Of a stretch of DNA of 64,000 bases, positions 1 through 11,247 are shown piece by piece. Position 1 is the first letter of the stretch. Each line of letters opens with the position of its first letter. The DNA is from Erodium maritimum (Eukaryota; Streptophyta; Magnoliopsida; Geraniales; Geraniaceae), in contig OY997593.1 in the NCBI GenBank assembly GCA_963921825.1, forward strand, positions 40,811,111 to 40,875,110, in the 5' to 3' direction. A model generated the notes under the pieces. That model made no database searches, had not been told where the DNA came from, and saw only the letters and a list, made by a program, of their open reading frames with translations. Position numbers and translations under genes: made by a program.

Positions 1-1
1 T

Positions 2-972
2 GGGCATTACGAGTTCTTGGTGATGCCATTTGGACCGACGAACGCACCTGCAGCGTTGATGGATCTGATGAACAGTATATTCCGGCCGTTCTTAGATCAA
101 TTTGTGGTGGTGTTTGTAAACGACATCTTGATCTATTCGCAGAACGAGGCGGCACATGAGGAGCATCTGAGGGCTGTTCTGACCCTACTGCGCACACATC
201 AGCTATATGCCAACTTGGAGAAGTGCGAGTTTTGGCTCACTGAGGTGAAATTCCTCGGTCACATTGTATCCCTTGATGGTATACTGGTCGATCCATCGAA
301 GATTGACGCGGTTTCGGAGTGGGCGCGGCCCACGAGCGTCTTCAAGATCCACAGCTTCTTGGGGTTGGCAGGATATTATCGGCGGTTCGTCCAGGACTTT
401 GCTCGACTAGCCGCGCCTATGACTCTTTTGGCGCGCAAGGGAGTCGGGTTTGTGTGGACAGAGGATCGTGAACATGCATTCACGAAGCCGAAGACTCGTC
501 TGACTACCGCTCCAGTATTGATAGTGCCAGAGCGAGGGATCGGGTATGAGGTCTATTGTGACGCGTCTGGGGAAGGACTGGGCTGTGTACTGATGCAGTT
601 GGGTAGAGTTGTTGCTTATGGCTCCAGGCAGTTGAAGACACACGAGCGCAACTATCCTACCCATGACTTGGAACTAGCAACAGTCGTGTTCGCGCTAAAG
701 GGCTGGCGGTATTATCTGTACGACGAGCGATTTCAGGTGTTCTCGGATCACAAGAGCCTCAAGTACATCTTTTCCCAACGAGACCTGAACATGCGCCAGC
801 GGCGATGGATGGAGCTACTTGAGGAGTACGACTTTGAGCTACACTACCATCCGGGTAAGGCGAATGTGGTTCCGAGCCTTGCTAGCATATCAGTCCGAGA
901 GTGGGACATGATGGGGGCACTGGGCACGTTTGGGCTTGAGCTAGAGGAGGTTACGGGTGGCGTGGCCATGTG
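2..972 (+). pseudogene. Ty3/gypsy pol fragment: reverse transcriptase and RNase H
   Basis: The frame is open from base 2, so the gene begins outside the window. It reads as the palm of a gypsy RT (residues ~1-75, with VMPFG and the LGH-V block), the connection ([12 protein letters not shown]) and RNase H ([38 protein letters not shown]). The catalytic box reads FVNDIL where active gypsy enzymes have two consecutive Asp, so the enzyme should be dead. Near the RNase H end the stretch that usually follows GKANVV is missing about eight residues compared with the copy at 16525-19721. At ~972 the frame runs into LTR sequence and stops, so integrase is deleted. Close relative of the minus-strand copy at 16525-19721. 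Confidence 0.9.
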
Positions 973-1315
973 TTTCCGGCATTTCTGCTAGTATGCCGTA
1001 GTCAGTCTGGTATCCGTGGTGGTGAGCGAACGCTCACCCCTATCTGCTTTTCCTACGGGTATTGGTCGCGAGACGGACTAGGGGATCTCTCGAAGCTTGA
1101 AGAGCTGGGAGCGGGAGTCCGGGTTTTTGGGAGTCTAGCGACGTACGCTTTGGTTTTTGTCTGCTTGTTTTGGACGTATTTTAAGTTGTAAAATATATTA
1201 TTTTGATTAACTCAAAGTTGTGATTTTAAGCGGTTTTATTTAAATGTTTGAAAATTATTTTATTGTTTCACCGTTCGCGTTCCGGGTTCGGTCCTGCCGA
1301 ATTCAGGGCGTGACA
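970..1315 (+). mobile_element. 3' end of a gypsy LTR (truncated)
   Basis: This piece matches the reverse complement of the first ~340 bases of the LTRs at 4098 and 21375, including the GTGAGCGAACGCTCACC palindrome, and it ends in the same GGCGTGACA terminus. It is joined directly to the pol fragment through about 3 shared bases (GTG), so integrase, the polypurine tract and most of the LTR were lost in one deletion. No primer site follows base 1315, so this is the outer end of a 3' LTR in plus orientation. CACTA sequence starts at 1316. Confidence 0.85.
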
Positions 1316-2899
1316 GGAGGGACATCAAGTAACAATAATGTGGTAGTAAATGAAGAGCACGTCTAAAATGATACAGTAATTATGGAGTATATGCAAGATC
1401 TGTTCCCATTTTGTTGCGGCGGACAGATGGATGAACTCGTTGAGGGTGACAATGATATTGATGATGTTGAAAGATCGGTTGCACAGGAAGCGGTAGACAA
1501 CTATACTAAAATATCGGAAGAGCATAAAAAACAGTTGTATAAAGACGCCCCAACAAATAAGTTGACGGTGATCATGGAGTTGATGGTGCATAAGGAGAAA
1601 TATCAGTTGTCCAATGAAGCTTTTCACAGCGTCTTGTGTGTTGCATAAAACAATGTTCCCAAAAGACAACCACTACCCTGAGTCATTCAAAGATGCGAAA
1701 AAGGTTTTTAAGAGTGTTGGGATGGGTTATAAAACTTACCATGCATGTGAAAATGGTTGTTCCTTATTTGACGGAACTCATGCGAAAGATGATATGTGTT
1801 ACATATGTGATTTACCTCGCTACGAGAAAATTGTTGGCATGCGATAACCTAAGGCTAAAAAAATTGTGCGATACTTGCCCATTATTCCACAATTGCAGAA
1901 ATCGTACAGTTCACCAGATATTAAAAAGAAAATGCAATGGTATCGTAGTAAGGACAAAGTAGTCGACCCGGATAAGTTGAATCATCCAGCTGATGGGGAA
2001 GGCTGGTTGGATTTCGACAAGACCTGGCCGCGCTTTGCAGATGAACCTGCCAATGTGCGTCTTGCATTGGCAACAGACGGGTTTAGTCCATTTGGTTCCA
2101 ATGGTGTCCCTTACAGTGTGTGGCCCGTTGTAGTGATGCCTTATAATTTACCGCTGGAGTCGTGCATGAAGAAAGATTTTAACATCTTAACGCTACTGAT
2201 ATCCGGGCCTAAATCACCAGGTAAGTGCCTAAATCAGTTAATGAGACCTTTGATTAATGAGTTAAAAAAGTTGTGGGCAGACGGTGTTGTGACCTATGAT
2301 GCCTCCCAGAATCGAATTTTCAAGATGCGAGCGGAAATATTATGGACTATCAATGACTTCCCCGAGTTAGGAATATTGGGAGGCATGCAAACAAAGGGGT
2401 ACAAAGCATGTCTAATTTTCTTGGATGACCTTGATTAGTGTCACAGTCGCAACAGGACATACTACGTTGGAGCAAGGAAGGACTTGCCAGCTAATCACGC
2501 TCTTCATAAAAATAAAAAATCGACGGGAAACAAGAGAACAGGAAATCCCGTCCCCAAAAGAATGGCTATGAAATATATGAAGAAATATCGGACATTCAAT
2601 TTCCCATAATGTCATTACATCCAAAGTTTGTAAAGAAGAACAAGGGCGGCCAAGATAGGTTGTGTTGGACACATGAGTCGATATTATGGGAACTCCCATA
2701 TTGGACATCTTTGAGGACAAGGCACGCATTAGACGTGATATATATTGAGAAAATTGTTTGCGACAATCTTGTTGGAACCCTGTTCAACTTACCCGGAAAA
2801 ACGAAAGATGATTTGAAAGCCAGACAAATGTGGAAGGATATGGGTGTGCACAATGATATGGCCCCAAACAAGAGGTAGGACGACTTGTTTACCTTATGC

Positions 2900-3591
2900 C
2901 AACTACACGATCAGGCATGAGAAGTGTGTGGAAGTTCTTGAAAAGGTTGCGAATATACAGGTATCCGTCAGGTTATGCAGGATGCTTGTAAAACAAAATC
3001 AGCTTGAAGGATAAGAAGTTTTTCGGCTTAAAAACTCACGACAATCATGTTTTGCTGCAACGTATACTTCCTATCGTTATACGCCCTTATGTGGCACCTC
3101 ATAAGGCGACCGTTACCTGTGAGTTGGCAAATTTCTTTCAATCTCTCTATGCAAGGGAGATTTCAAAAACGAAACTGAAGTAGACACAAGAAGATATTTA
3201 CTTGATTCTCAGTAAGTGGGAGATAATATTTCCTCCGTCGTTCCAAACTATCAGGGTACATTTATGTAAACACCTTCCATCTTAAGTTCTACAAACTGGT
3301 CTAGTCCATTATACTTAGATGTTCTCTATGGAACGTGAATTGGGGTATTACAAAAAATGGGTGCGCAACCACCGTTTTCCAGATGGCTGCATCGCAGAAT
3401 CAGACAATAATCACCTATGTGCAACCTTCATCAATTTATACCTCGATAAACGAACCATCGAACCCGAGAAGAAAAATAGATGGGGTCTTTCCATTGTCTC
3501 CAAACATGTAATCCCATCAATTCAGGTGTGGGAGCCAACATTAACCACGGGGGAAAAAAGTCGTTCATTGGACAGTGATGTAGAATTGTGA
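2900..3591 (+). pseudogene. DUF4218-like part of the CACTA transposase
   Basis: Translating across frame breaks shows KKFFGLKTHDNHVLLQRILP, then a segment ending in FPPSFQTIRVHL, then YYKKWVRNHRFPDGCIAE and an acidic tail. This order (GLK-HD-H-L-Q, PPSF--I-VHL, LK-YVRN---PEG-IAE) is that of the domain of unknown function DUF4218, which follows the transposase core in plant CACTA proteins. At least three stop codons and frame changes interrupt it, so it is listed separately from the better preserved core. Its biochemical role is not established. Confidence 0.75.
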
Positions 3592-4764
3592 CGATTTCTG
3601 CACCATGATGACAGATTTTCTAGGGGATTACGAAAGTGAATACCCTCAATTAACCAATTTAAATTATCGAATCGATACATTCTATAGAGTATTCAAGGAA
3701 ACTGTAAGTGCAAACCAACCTAAATGGTGTTTTTAGGTTGAACCATTTTCTTGCACATGCGTTTCTATTAGTTACTCTTTCTTTGAATTACCAGATAGAT
3801 CCTTGTTCCGACCAAGATCAACAATATGCGGCGGCAAAGGCTTTGAGTCGTTATGTGCAGAGAGTCAATTTTTATGCACAACGTCACGTACACGGTGTGA
3901 AATTCCTATCCGAAGAACGGGATAAGGGAAGAACCTCACAGAATTGTGGAGTGATGCTCGAAGCAGAGGGAAATGTTGTGTATTACAGTGTGTTGTTATA
4001 CGTAGTCGAGCTTATCTACACGGGAAGGATGCCGGTAGTTTTTTTCAAATCCCGATGGTATGATTTGAATACCGTGACAGTAGATAATGGTTTGATATGT
4101 CACGCCCCGAATTCGGTAGAACCGAACCCGGAACGCGAAGAGTAAAACAATAAAACCATTTTCAAACCTTTTAAATAAACCGCTTAAAAACACCACTTAG
4201 TTAATCAAAAAAAAATTTTGCAACTTAAAAGTACGTCCAAAACAAGCGGACAAAACAACCAAAGCGTACGTCGCTAAACTCCCCAAAAAATAAACGGACT
4301 CCTGCTCCCTGCTCTTCAAGCTTCGAGAGCTCCCCTAGTCCGTCTCGCGACCAGTACCTGTAGGAAAAACAGCTAGGGGTGAGCGTTCGCTCACCACCAC
4401 GGATACCAGACCGACTACGGCATACTAGCAGAAAATGCCGGAAACACCAACAACAAACAAAACACTGGGGACTACTATCCCCAAACTCAAGTGACCCGAC
4501 GTTCACCCGACAACTGTTACTTTCCCCAACCAACTCAAACCCGGACGCGTAATGTAGACCCGACACAGCGGTTACGACCTCCACCAAAGACGCAAAAGAT
4601 AACCACGCAACACCTAAGATCACAAAGGATCGCACTCCAGCTACTCAGTGCTGGTTGCTAACCGGCTGGGCTTGAGCCTGCCCCACGCAACTTCCCCCGA
4701 ACGCAGTCGGGCCAGGCGGTCGACCTGTTAGCGATATATACAGCGATACTTTTCCGATAGCTAG

Positions 4765-4960
4765 TCGGAAGGGGAGCCGCCCTTCATCGCTGAAGAATGC
4801 ACAACTTTACCGATGGTTAGTCGGAAGGCTAGCCAACCCCCACGCGCGCGACCACAGTACCCCTTTATCGCAGAAGAATGCACAACTTTACCGATGGTTA
4901 GTCGGAAGGCTGGCCAACCCCCACGCGCGCGACCACAGGACTCCTTTATTGTCAGGCGGG
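4765..4960. repeat. ~80-bp tandem repeat in the solo LTR
   Basis: About two and a half copies of a unit containing TTAGTCGGAAGGCTAGCCAA, CACGCGCGCGACCACAG and GAATGCACAACTTTACCGATGG. It holds the place occupied in the sibling LTRs by a ~45-bp array (14780-14990 and 21940-22170). Confidence 0.75.
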
Positions 4961-5062
4961 ACCCCAACCTCCAGGCAATCACAATCAACACCCAAGGTTC
5001 AACAAATAGCGACAATGATCTACGACTCACTACCCCTTGGCAGGACAGTCCACAACATTACA

Positions 5063-5335
5063 GGTTTAACACCCCAACTGCACACATGGCCACCCACGAC
5101 TCACCAACAGTAATACACGAGTTTAACACCCCAAAGGCACTCATGGCCACCCACGACTCACCAACAGTAATATACGGGTTCAACACCCCAAAGGGACTCA
5201 TGGCCACCCACGACACACCAACAGTAATACATGGGTTCAACACCCCAAAGGCACTCATGTCCACCGATGACACACCAACAGTAACATATTGGTTCAACTC
5301 CCCACATGCACTCATGGCCAACCACAAACACAAAC
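5063..5335. repeat. ~51-57-bp minisatellite in the solo LTR, about 5 copies
   Basis: Repeated unit with core AACACCCCAAAGGCACTCAT followed by GGCCACCCACGACACACCAA and CAGTAATAC. The same family of unit, diverged, is expanded to about eleven copies at 15062-15625 and eight at 22228-22665. Because units stay mostly in frame it creates repetitive open frames on both strands, which are not genes. Confidence 0.85.
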
Positions 5336-6813
5336 AAATCAATCAACCTACGGGCTCAACCAAAAGCCACAAGTATTTCTAATGTCGATACGTTCACTGA
5401 TCCTACGACACTACTAAGTGTCACATGCATTTCTATTGTTCGATACGTTCACGTATCCTACAACACCACTACGTGTCGCATGCCCTTCTATTGTTCGATA
5501 AATTTACTTATCCTACGACACCCAAGTGTCACATGCATTTCTATTGTAAACTTTCCCTAGTCAGGGCCGAGATCCAGCTACTTTTCCCTACCTCGTAACG
5601 CTTTCCCAAAAGTTCACAACCAAGCTCCGGCGTGCTCACGATCACTCGCCTAGCTTTCCTTTTCTGCGGTCTTCAGCACGGTCTAACAAGATCACAATTA
5701 AAACACTTTTTAAGTTTGCAGGCAAAAACTGAAATTAAAGAATTAGACGCCCAAATGCAACTCCGACAATGTCGATCACTCCCAAACTTCCCAATTACTT
5801 GACATTGTCAATAACGGGCCCGGAAAGGCCCGATTCGCCCTGCTCGTCTAATCTTCCGGGATTGGAAAACGCCCTTCCGTGGCTCCGTAAATTCGCGTTT
5901 TTGTTTCTACGATCTTAGAATAATTCAAGGGTTCCAATGTGATCGACGGAATCAATTTCCGACTTCCGAGCGATTTAATTCGTGTTTAAAGTTTCTAAAC
6001 CCGAAATTCCAACTTTCACAATTTAATTCCAAAATTCGTTCCAGGTGTGAATTAACGACTTGGGGATCGTCCTAAACCACCCGAACACGAAAACCAAAGA
6101 CCCGAGCACGTGGGACCCACCCGGACATCATGACCCGTGGGTGGCTGGACCGGTTCACCACCATAGTGGCCGGTCCTAGCTCCGGCCAGCCACCACCCAC
6201 GGTGGCCGGAGCTCCCCCGAGCCTCCGGTACCGGAAACCGATCCTTTTCGCTCCAAAACGTTCCCAACGAACCCAACATCTCGACTCATCCATATTTAAC
6301 CCATTTAAACCCAAACCCTAACTTTTAAACGTGCCTAAATCGAGAATCGGTTAGGTTCTCACCGTAGGGAATGACGACGAGAGTTTGATTCTTCGACCGT
6401 TGAGACGATCCGTCGGTTGGATCGTCGGGAAATCCCTAAACCCTAAACTTTTCTTCTCTTTTTTCTCTCCTCCTTCTCTCTTCTTTCTCTCTCCTTCTCT
6501 CTCTCTAATTTTCTCCTTTTTTGTGTTATGGCCGAACACTCCACCTCCCATCTCCTTTAGTTGTTCAAAAATAACAACTACCACCACTTGTGTGACATGT
6601 GGCAAGTGGGTCCCACACCTTTTGGAAAATATCTTCTAGATATTTTTCAGTCAGATTCGCGAAATTCGGCCGTCTCGGACCCCGAAAGGGCCCATTTTCC
6701 AAGAAATTACGAAACTTCACGGGCTACAAGGAAACGGCTCAACTAAGACCGCTGTAACGATGGCTAAGCTTTTTTGATCCAAAACGGACCTCGAACGGAC
6801 CAAAACGTCGCTC

Positions 6814-6841
6814 GGTTGACTTTTCCAGCAAAAAGTCAACC
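6814..6841. other. Conserved stem-loop in the gypsy LTR
   Basis: GGTTGACTTTTCCAGCAAAAAGTCAACC can fold into a hairpin with 10-11 paired bases. The same hairpin, with loop changes, is at 24162-24189 and (sense strand) 44182-44208 in the sibling LTRs, so it is kept while the flanking minisatellites vary. It lies about 190 bases inside the LTR terminus. Function is unknown; promoter architecture or packaging are guesses. Confidence 0.55.
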
Positions 6842-7491
6842 TTTCCCAAATTGGTCAAACAGTTGCCCTGAGTCCCCCAGAACTCACTTCGATCGATATC
6901 GGGGTCAACTTAAGTCCGGTATGACCCTCGAGGTCAAATTTAGGTTCATTTAAGTGTTTGTCCCAAAATTTTAAATTTTCCTGTTTTTCGCCGATTTGAC
7001 TGGCGTTGACCGGGAGTGGTTCTTACATGATATCGATAAATACCAACACAAATGCTTATAAGGATGATGCTTTCTGCCTCGCAACCATGGCCAAAAAGGA
7101 AAGTTCTAATTCGCATTTATCTATTTGTTGGTATGTCGACTTTCGAACTTGACTTATAATTAATATTCTACGTTTGTGCATGTAACAGATATTCTACGTC
7201 GATGACCCGAAAAAAAGTGGAGGGTATAAGATCGTGAACAAGGTCGCACATAGAGGATTATTCATCTCCGAAAAAGTTGTGACCGCAATTTCGTATGATG
7301 TAGACACCCCTTACCAAGATATCCAGCCTGAAACTTCCAAAGTTGTAGCCGAACTAAATGAAATCCCTCCTTCTTTTAGGGAATTGCAAGAGGTTGAAGA
7401 TGTTGCAGATAACGAAGACGTCGATGAAGATACTGAAGATAACTGTGACGTTCATGGATACAACAATGACGAGAGGAACGACTCAGATTAA

Positions 7492-8430
7492 ATATGTACC
7501 ATAACAACTTATCATATTGTACAACAATATACTATTACTACAGTTTTTTGTCACACTGTTAATTGTGTACCACAGATTTAGGTGCTGCAGGTGGTTTCTG
7601 AAAGGCGAAACAACAAGTAGGTGACAAAATATCTGACCATTTACTCGACGGATAGGACCATCCATCGGTAAGGATTACCACCTTCCCGACGGATATAACC
7701 CCCAAGAACATAGAGCAATTCCCCTGGTTTGATTACAAAATATTCGATAAATAAATAAAAAAAACATGTTTTTGGAAACTTAAGTAGGTAAATAATTGTT
7801 TAATAATATCAAAAACATATTTATGATGAATAATTTTAATTATTGATATCATATGTTTCAATTTTATATTTATTAAATTCTTTACCTACGGGTATAATGT
7901 TTCTGTAGGCATAGCGTTAAACCAAGACTATGGATACTAGATCCGTAGCTGAAGGTTCATGTATCCGTAGGTAAAGTTGTTTGACCAAACTTTATCGACC
8001 TCCTTGACCAAAAAGTTTGGGAGGTTTGAACCGTTCGATCACAGGATTTTGGGCATAAGGATAATGTTTATCATATTACGTACAATATGAATGGTGTTGA
8101 TTACATAATATTACAACGAAACACGGACGTACTGATTGAAATGGTCATTTTTACAATGTTCAATGCTTAGATATTGTACTATGAAATACGAACGTGTTTA
8201 GTCCAACTAGGAGATTTTCATATTACTACCTATCGTTACGAAATATATGTAGCATACATGACCCGTGAATGTAACGTTCCATTACGAATACAACGAGGCT
8301 CGGGAAGGATGACGGGTAGTTGGTCAAACCAGTCAATGGGTGTCTACAAACGGATGTGTATCCGTTGGTAAGCCACACAACTTTATCGAATTCTCGCTAA
8401 GTGTTGTGGGCAAAACGACGCCGTGTCATG
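7492..8430. other. CACTA inter-gene region with subterminal-type motifs
   Basis: No gene is seen. The stretch holds scattered copies, in both orientations, of the motif GTATCCGTAGGTAAAG and variants (for example near 7645-7690, 7885-7975 and 8350-8375). The same motif is dense at 26706-27200 before the right terminus. In CACTA elements such motifs are usually transposase-binding sites at the ends; here they lie between the two genes and may mark a shared regulatory region. Confidence 0.55.
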
Positions 8431-8449
8431 TACTACGGTGTACAGACCA

Positions 8450-8870
8450 CACAACTTTCTCTCTCTCTCCCTCACTCACTCGGTCTCTCTCTTCCTCATC
8501 GCCGACCATATCTCCGACTCCATCTCCGACTCCGACCTCATCTCCGTCCCCGACCTCATCTCTGACTCCGGACATTGCCGACCTCATGCCCACCCCATCT
8601 CCGACTCCGACCTCATCTCCGGCCTCATCGCTGACAACATCGACGACCCCATCTCCGACTCCAGTTTTCTCTCCCTTAGACCTCACTCTCTCGAACTCAT
8701 ACCCCATCGCCGACTCTTACCACCCTCATCGCGGACTCCGACCATCTCATCGCCGACTCCAAGCGTTGTCCCGTTCGAGCTCAGGTTCAAGCTCAGACCT
8801 CCACACCCTAGCGGCGAAGCTCCGAGGCTACACTTTTAAGTTCATTTTCTCTTCATTTTTAGGGATTTAG
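8450..8870. repeat. CT-rich and TCTCCGACTCC low-complexity tract
   Basis: A CTCTCTCTC-rich stretch (8458-8500) runs into degenerate repeats of CATCTCCGACTCCGACCT up to about 8760. Frames open on both strands because of the repeat, with Ser/Pro/Asp-rich products that I do not regard as proteins. Position and composition would suit the leader of the second CACTA gene, whose first recognisable coding exon is at 24625, with the intervening insertions lying in an intron; this is inference. Confidence 0.5.
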
Positions 8871-9080
8871 GGTTTCTATGGATTGAGAGATTTAGGTTTT
8901 TTATGGATTCAGGGATTTAGGTCATAGAGAACAAGTTAATTTTGTCAGCTAGGTAAATTCTTTAGGTCCTCATTTTCTGTCACGATTGGAATCGGAATCA
9001 TAAGAGAATAAGAACAATAAATTGTGGATTCAACTCTGATAATTGAAATACACTGTGAGACAACCCAAATGGATCATTTT
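8871..9080. other. No gene seen; AT-rich, intron-like
   Basis: Contains three copies of a GGGATTTAGG-type motif near 8865-8925, then plain AT-rich sequence up to the target duplication of the LINE. Possibly the first intron of the second CACTA gene. Confidence 0.4.
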
Positions 9081-9096
9081 CTATCTCTAAATTATC

Positions 9097-11231
9097 TTTT
9101 TTTTTATAAGCGAAATTTTTTATTAGGCAAACGTTCTACAAAAGGTAAAACGATGCAAGAAAAACAATCCTTAAAAGGACCTTTTTCCCCAACCGATACA
9201 AAAATCAAATAACAATACGAAAAAACCAAACTGAAACAGGAAAGTAAACTAAACAGAACACTGCCCTCCTTGCCTACTTCCTGTTCGAATTCAAGCAAAG
9301 AAATCTGTTAGAAACCGAAATAAGAGTTGAGTGTCCTGAACTCCATTTCGGATTAAACTCGTCCTCGCTAAACTCGATGCCCTCCTCAGCCTCGACACGT
9401 TGTGTGGATTCAGAAACTGGGGAATTGGCAACAACCCTTTTCACAGTTCTCTTACTAAAGCTTCACTCGCCATCTTTACTTTGTTTAGCAATGTCGATTG
9501 TGAGGCTTCCCGCTTGACCCCCCTTGTTAGACGATGTTTTGGCTCTTGTCTGATAAAAAACAACTGGGGGAGCAGTCTTTTTTGGTTGTCCTTTTCTTGG
9601 ACGGCCACGTTTCCTTGGAACCTTAACGGGGATACTTTTTGGAATCAAAAGGATATCTTTCCACGGGTGATCCACAAATGTATCTACAGCCCTCGTAGGC
9701 GAGTCCGCTACTGAAACTATCTGGCAAAACAATTGAGGGCTACCTATGTCTTGTTCCATAGAGGTTCCTCCGGTAACTACCATCGCATGTAATGTAACCC
9801 CGGACAATGGCTCGTCTTTTTCAGAGCGTAAAACCTCAAGCCCACTTGGGGCCAAATCAGAGTCAATGCGTTTAAAAACGTCCAACAAACTCGGGTCGCT
9901 GGCTGACCTCTGAGCAACTGGGCCTGGGCCACCATTTGGCTCGTCAGCTGAGCCATTTCTTATTGGATCAGAACTGCAACATGGGCCTGCTTCAAAACTT
10001 GTCCCGTTTGCTGAGCCACTTCCTATTGTATCAGCACCACAAACCGGGCCTGATTCAGAACTTAGCCCATTACCCACACAAGCCATACTAATTGAGACTG
10101 CTCCACGCACGACTTCTTCCTCGCGCGAAGCCTGAATATCCGAGGGCGTGACTTTTGGAAACAGATCGCGATCGACGACAGAAACTAAAGGAGAAGGAAT
10201 TGTCCCTATAATCACGCCCGAACACTTTGTCCCATTCAAAATCGAATCCGCTGCGATCATTTTTCCTTGATTCGCGATCCCCTGAATCGCGGGATTGACA
10301 TCTGCAACTGGAGGCAACAACGCAGATTGAGGGCGAGGAGACTCACCAGACGCCTGGAGCCGGTAACGGATCCTCTCTCCGCCGGCAAGGCTCTCCAGCC
10401 TCATAATTCACCAGTTGCACCTCCATGGACTCCAACCCAGCACGTACAGACCCCTCGTTCTGATCAAAAGTTTGCACGACATCAACACTCTGTTTTACGT
10501 GCGGAATTTCTCGGCCACAGGCGACATACCTCACGGGCTTTCCTGGATGCGCAAGAGCTACAAAAAGGGAATAACCATTAAACTTGTAACCATTGTAAGT
10601 TTCAATGGCTTGGCGAGTCGATGTCGGGGACGCAAACTCTGCAAAACCGAAGATCCGCCCTTTCCTATCAAGCTTCTTAATCACAGACACAACTTTCACC
10701 TCCCCGAACGGCATCAACGTGCTACGAACCCGCTCATCAGTGATTCCCCAGGGTATATTGTACAAAAATATCGAGAATCCATCCCCAATCGTATCAGCTG
10801 CAACGAGTTCTCCTGATCTATGTACCTGCTTATTCCGACCGACGTCGGAAGGAGTACTTCCAAACCTGTGCTCCTTCTCCACAGCTTCAGATTGTTTTTG
10901 ATCTCCACCAGCATTTGAAACAGAGTCGAGATGCAAACCCTGGGCGTCCTTGATCTGATTCGAAGCATGCAAACCAGAGAGCTTCACCTTTACCTTGGTC
11001 GGATGGTTCGCTGGTTGCGTCACATCCACCTTCTTCTTCCCCACCTTGCTAACCGCAACTGTGCCAGCAACAATGGAGAGGTACTCCTTGTATAAGGTGA
11101 GCAGCTCCTTGCAGAACGGGAAAAAGGATAACGGATCACCTTCAAACTCGTTGGAAAAATTTCGGCCAGCCGAGCTGTGAGAGCCTTTCACCTTCATGGA
11201 AATAGAGAACCATAACCTGTTTTTTTATCAG
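9097..11231 (-). mobile_element. ORF1-only L1-type LINE (non-autonomous)
   Basis: Flanked by a perfect 16-bp target duplication CTATCTCTAAATTATC (9081-9096 and 11232-11247). The 3' end is the plus-strand T-run at 9097-9105, that is a short poly(A) tail on the minus strand. The only coding content is an ORF1-like RRM protein (9463-11197). No endonuclease or reverse transcriptase lies in the remaining 0.4 kb. The ORF starts 34 bases from the 5' end, so the copy is not 5'-truncated. It therefore looks like a half-LINE, comparable in layout to mammalian HAL1, moved by the enzymes of an autonomous LINE. Confidence 0.85.
9463..11197 (-). pseudogene. LINE ORF1-type RNA-binding protein with RRM and AT-hook
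   Basis: Start at 11197 (MKVKGSHS). Residues ~143-220 form an RRM: RNP2-like IFLYNIPW, RNP1-like GRIFGFAEF, and a YNGYKFNGYSLFVALA end typical of plant LINE ORF1 proteins. The first frame runs to 10343; the continuation lies in another frame (10404-9463), so there is one frameshift near 10370-10400. The second half is Ser/Gly-rich and ends with a basic AT-hook, KVPRKRGRPRKG, at about residue 270 of that frame. The family binds element RNA and acts as a chaperone in the ribonucleoprotein. About 600 residues in all if the shift is ignored. The RRM resembles that of the LINE at 27614-34981, but the sequences are clearly different lineages. Confidence 0.8.
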
Positions 11232-11247
11232 CTATCTCTAAATTATC

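Larger units (their letters stand above)
4098..7027 (-). mobile_element. Gypsy solo LTR inserted in the CACTA transposase gene
   Basis: A complete 2,930-bp LTR that begins TGTCACGCC and ends CTTACA on the plus strand. It is flanked by a perfect 5-bp target duplication, TGATA (4093-4097 and 7028-7032). There is no internal coding region, primer site or second LTR, so it is a solo LTR left by LTR-LTR recombination. Sense is minus strand, judged from the primer site next to the homologous LTR end at 21375. It lies in frame space between the DUF4216 and C-terminal parts of the transposase, which read through once the insertion and one TGATA are discounted. Confidence 0.93.
1382..7491 (+). pseudogene. 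CACTA transposase (TNP2 / Transposase_21 family), disrupted
   Basis: The transposase of a CACTA element, which would cut the element at its terminal repeats in the nucleus. The N-terminal part (1382-1648, then another frame from 1614) has the Cys-containing HACENGCSLF and CYICDLPRY segments. The core at 1866-2438 contains the TDGFSPFG motif carrying the first acidic catalytic residue, YSVWPVV, LLISGPKSPGK and TYDAS. The region 2590-2880 gives the ELPYW...RHALDVIYIEK block. At 2900-3600 there is a DUF4218-like domain and at 3708-4097 a DUF4216-like domain (VHGVKFLSEERDKGRTSQNCGV). The acidic C-terminus is at 7190-7491, after an intron with an acceptor at 7189. There are several frameshifts and stops, and a solo LTR sits between DUF4216 and the C-terminus. 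Not functional as it stands. Confidence 0.88.

Noticed and set aside
4225..4635. Frames at 970-1191, 4225-4635, 14322-14564 and 21538-21735 sharing the protein string CRSQSG/VIRGGERTLTPSCFSY
   Set aside because: They are the same LTR end translated in each copy; the frame has no start or stop conservation and crosses the transcript end region.
5063..5335. CRISPR-like array (regular repeats with spacers); also considered for 15062-15625 and 45896-46275
   Set aside because: Units are contiguous tandem repeats without unique spacers, in a plant LTR; no cas genes.
6351..6639. Glu/Lys/Arg-rich frame opposite a Phe/Ser/Leu-rich frame
   Set aside because: A CT-rich tract of the LTR; the same tract in the sibling LTRs (23750-23900, 44540-44620) is not frame-conserved.
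8413..8426. AAAACGACGCCGT as a specific regulatory site
   Set aside because: A common word in plant upstream regions and transposons; a single copy cannot support a claim.
8340..8870. Ser/Pro/Thr-rich frames in the CTCCGACTC repeat
   Set aside because: A low-complexity repeat gives open frames on both strands; no domain, no conserved start.
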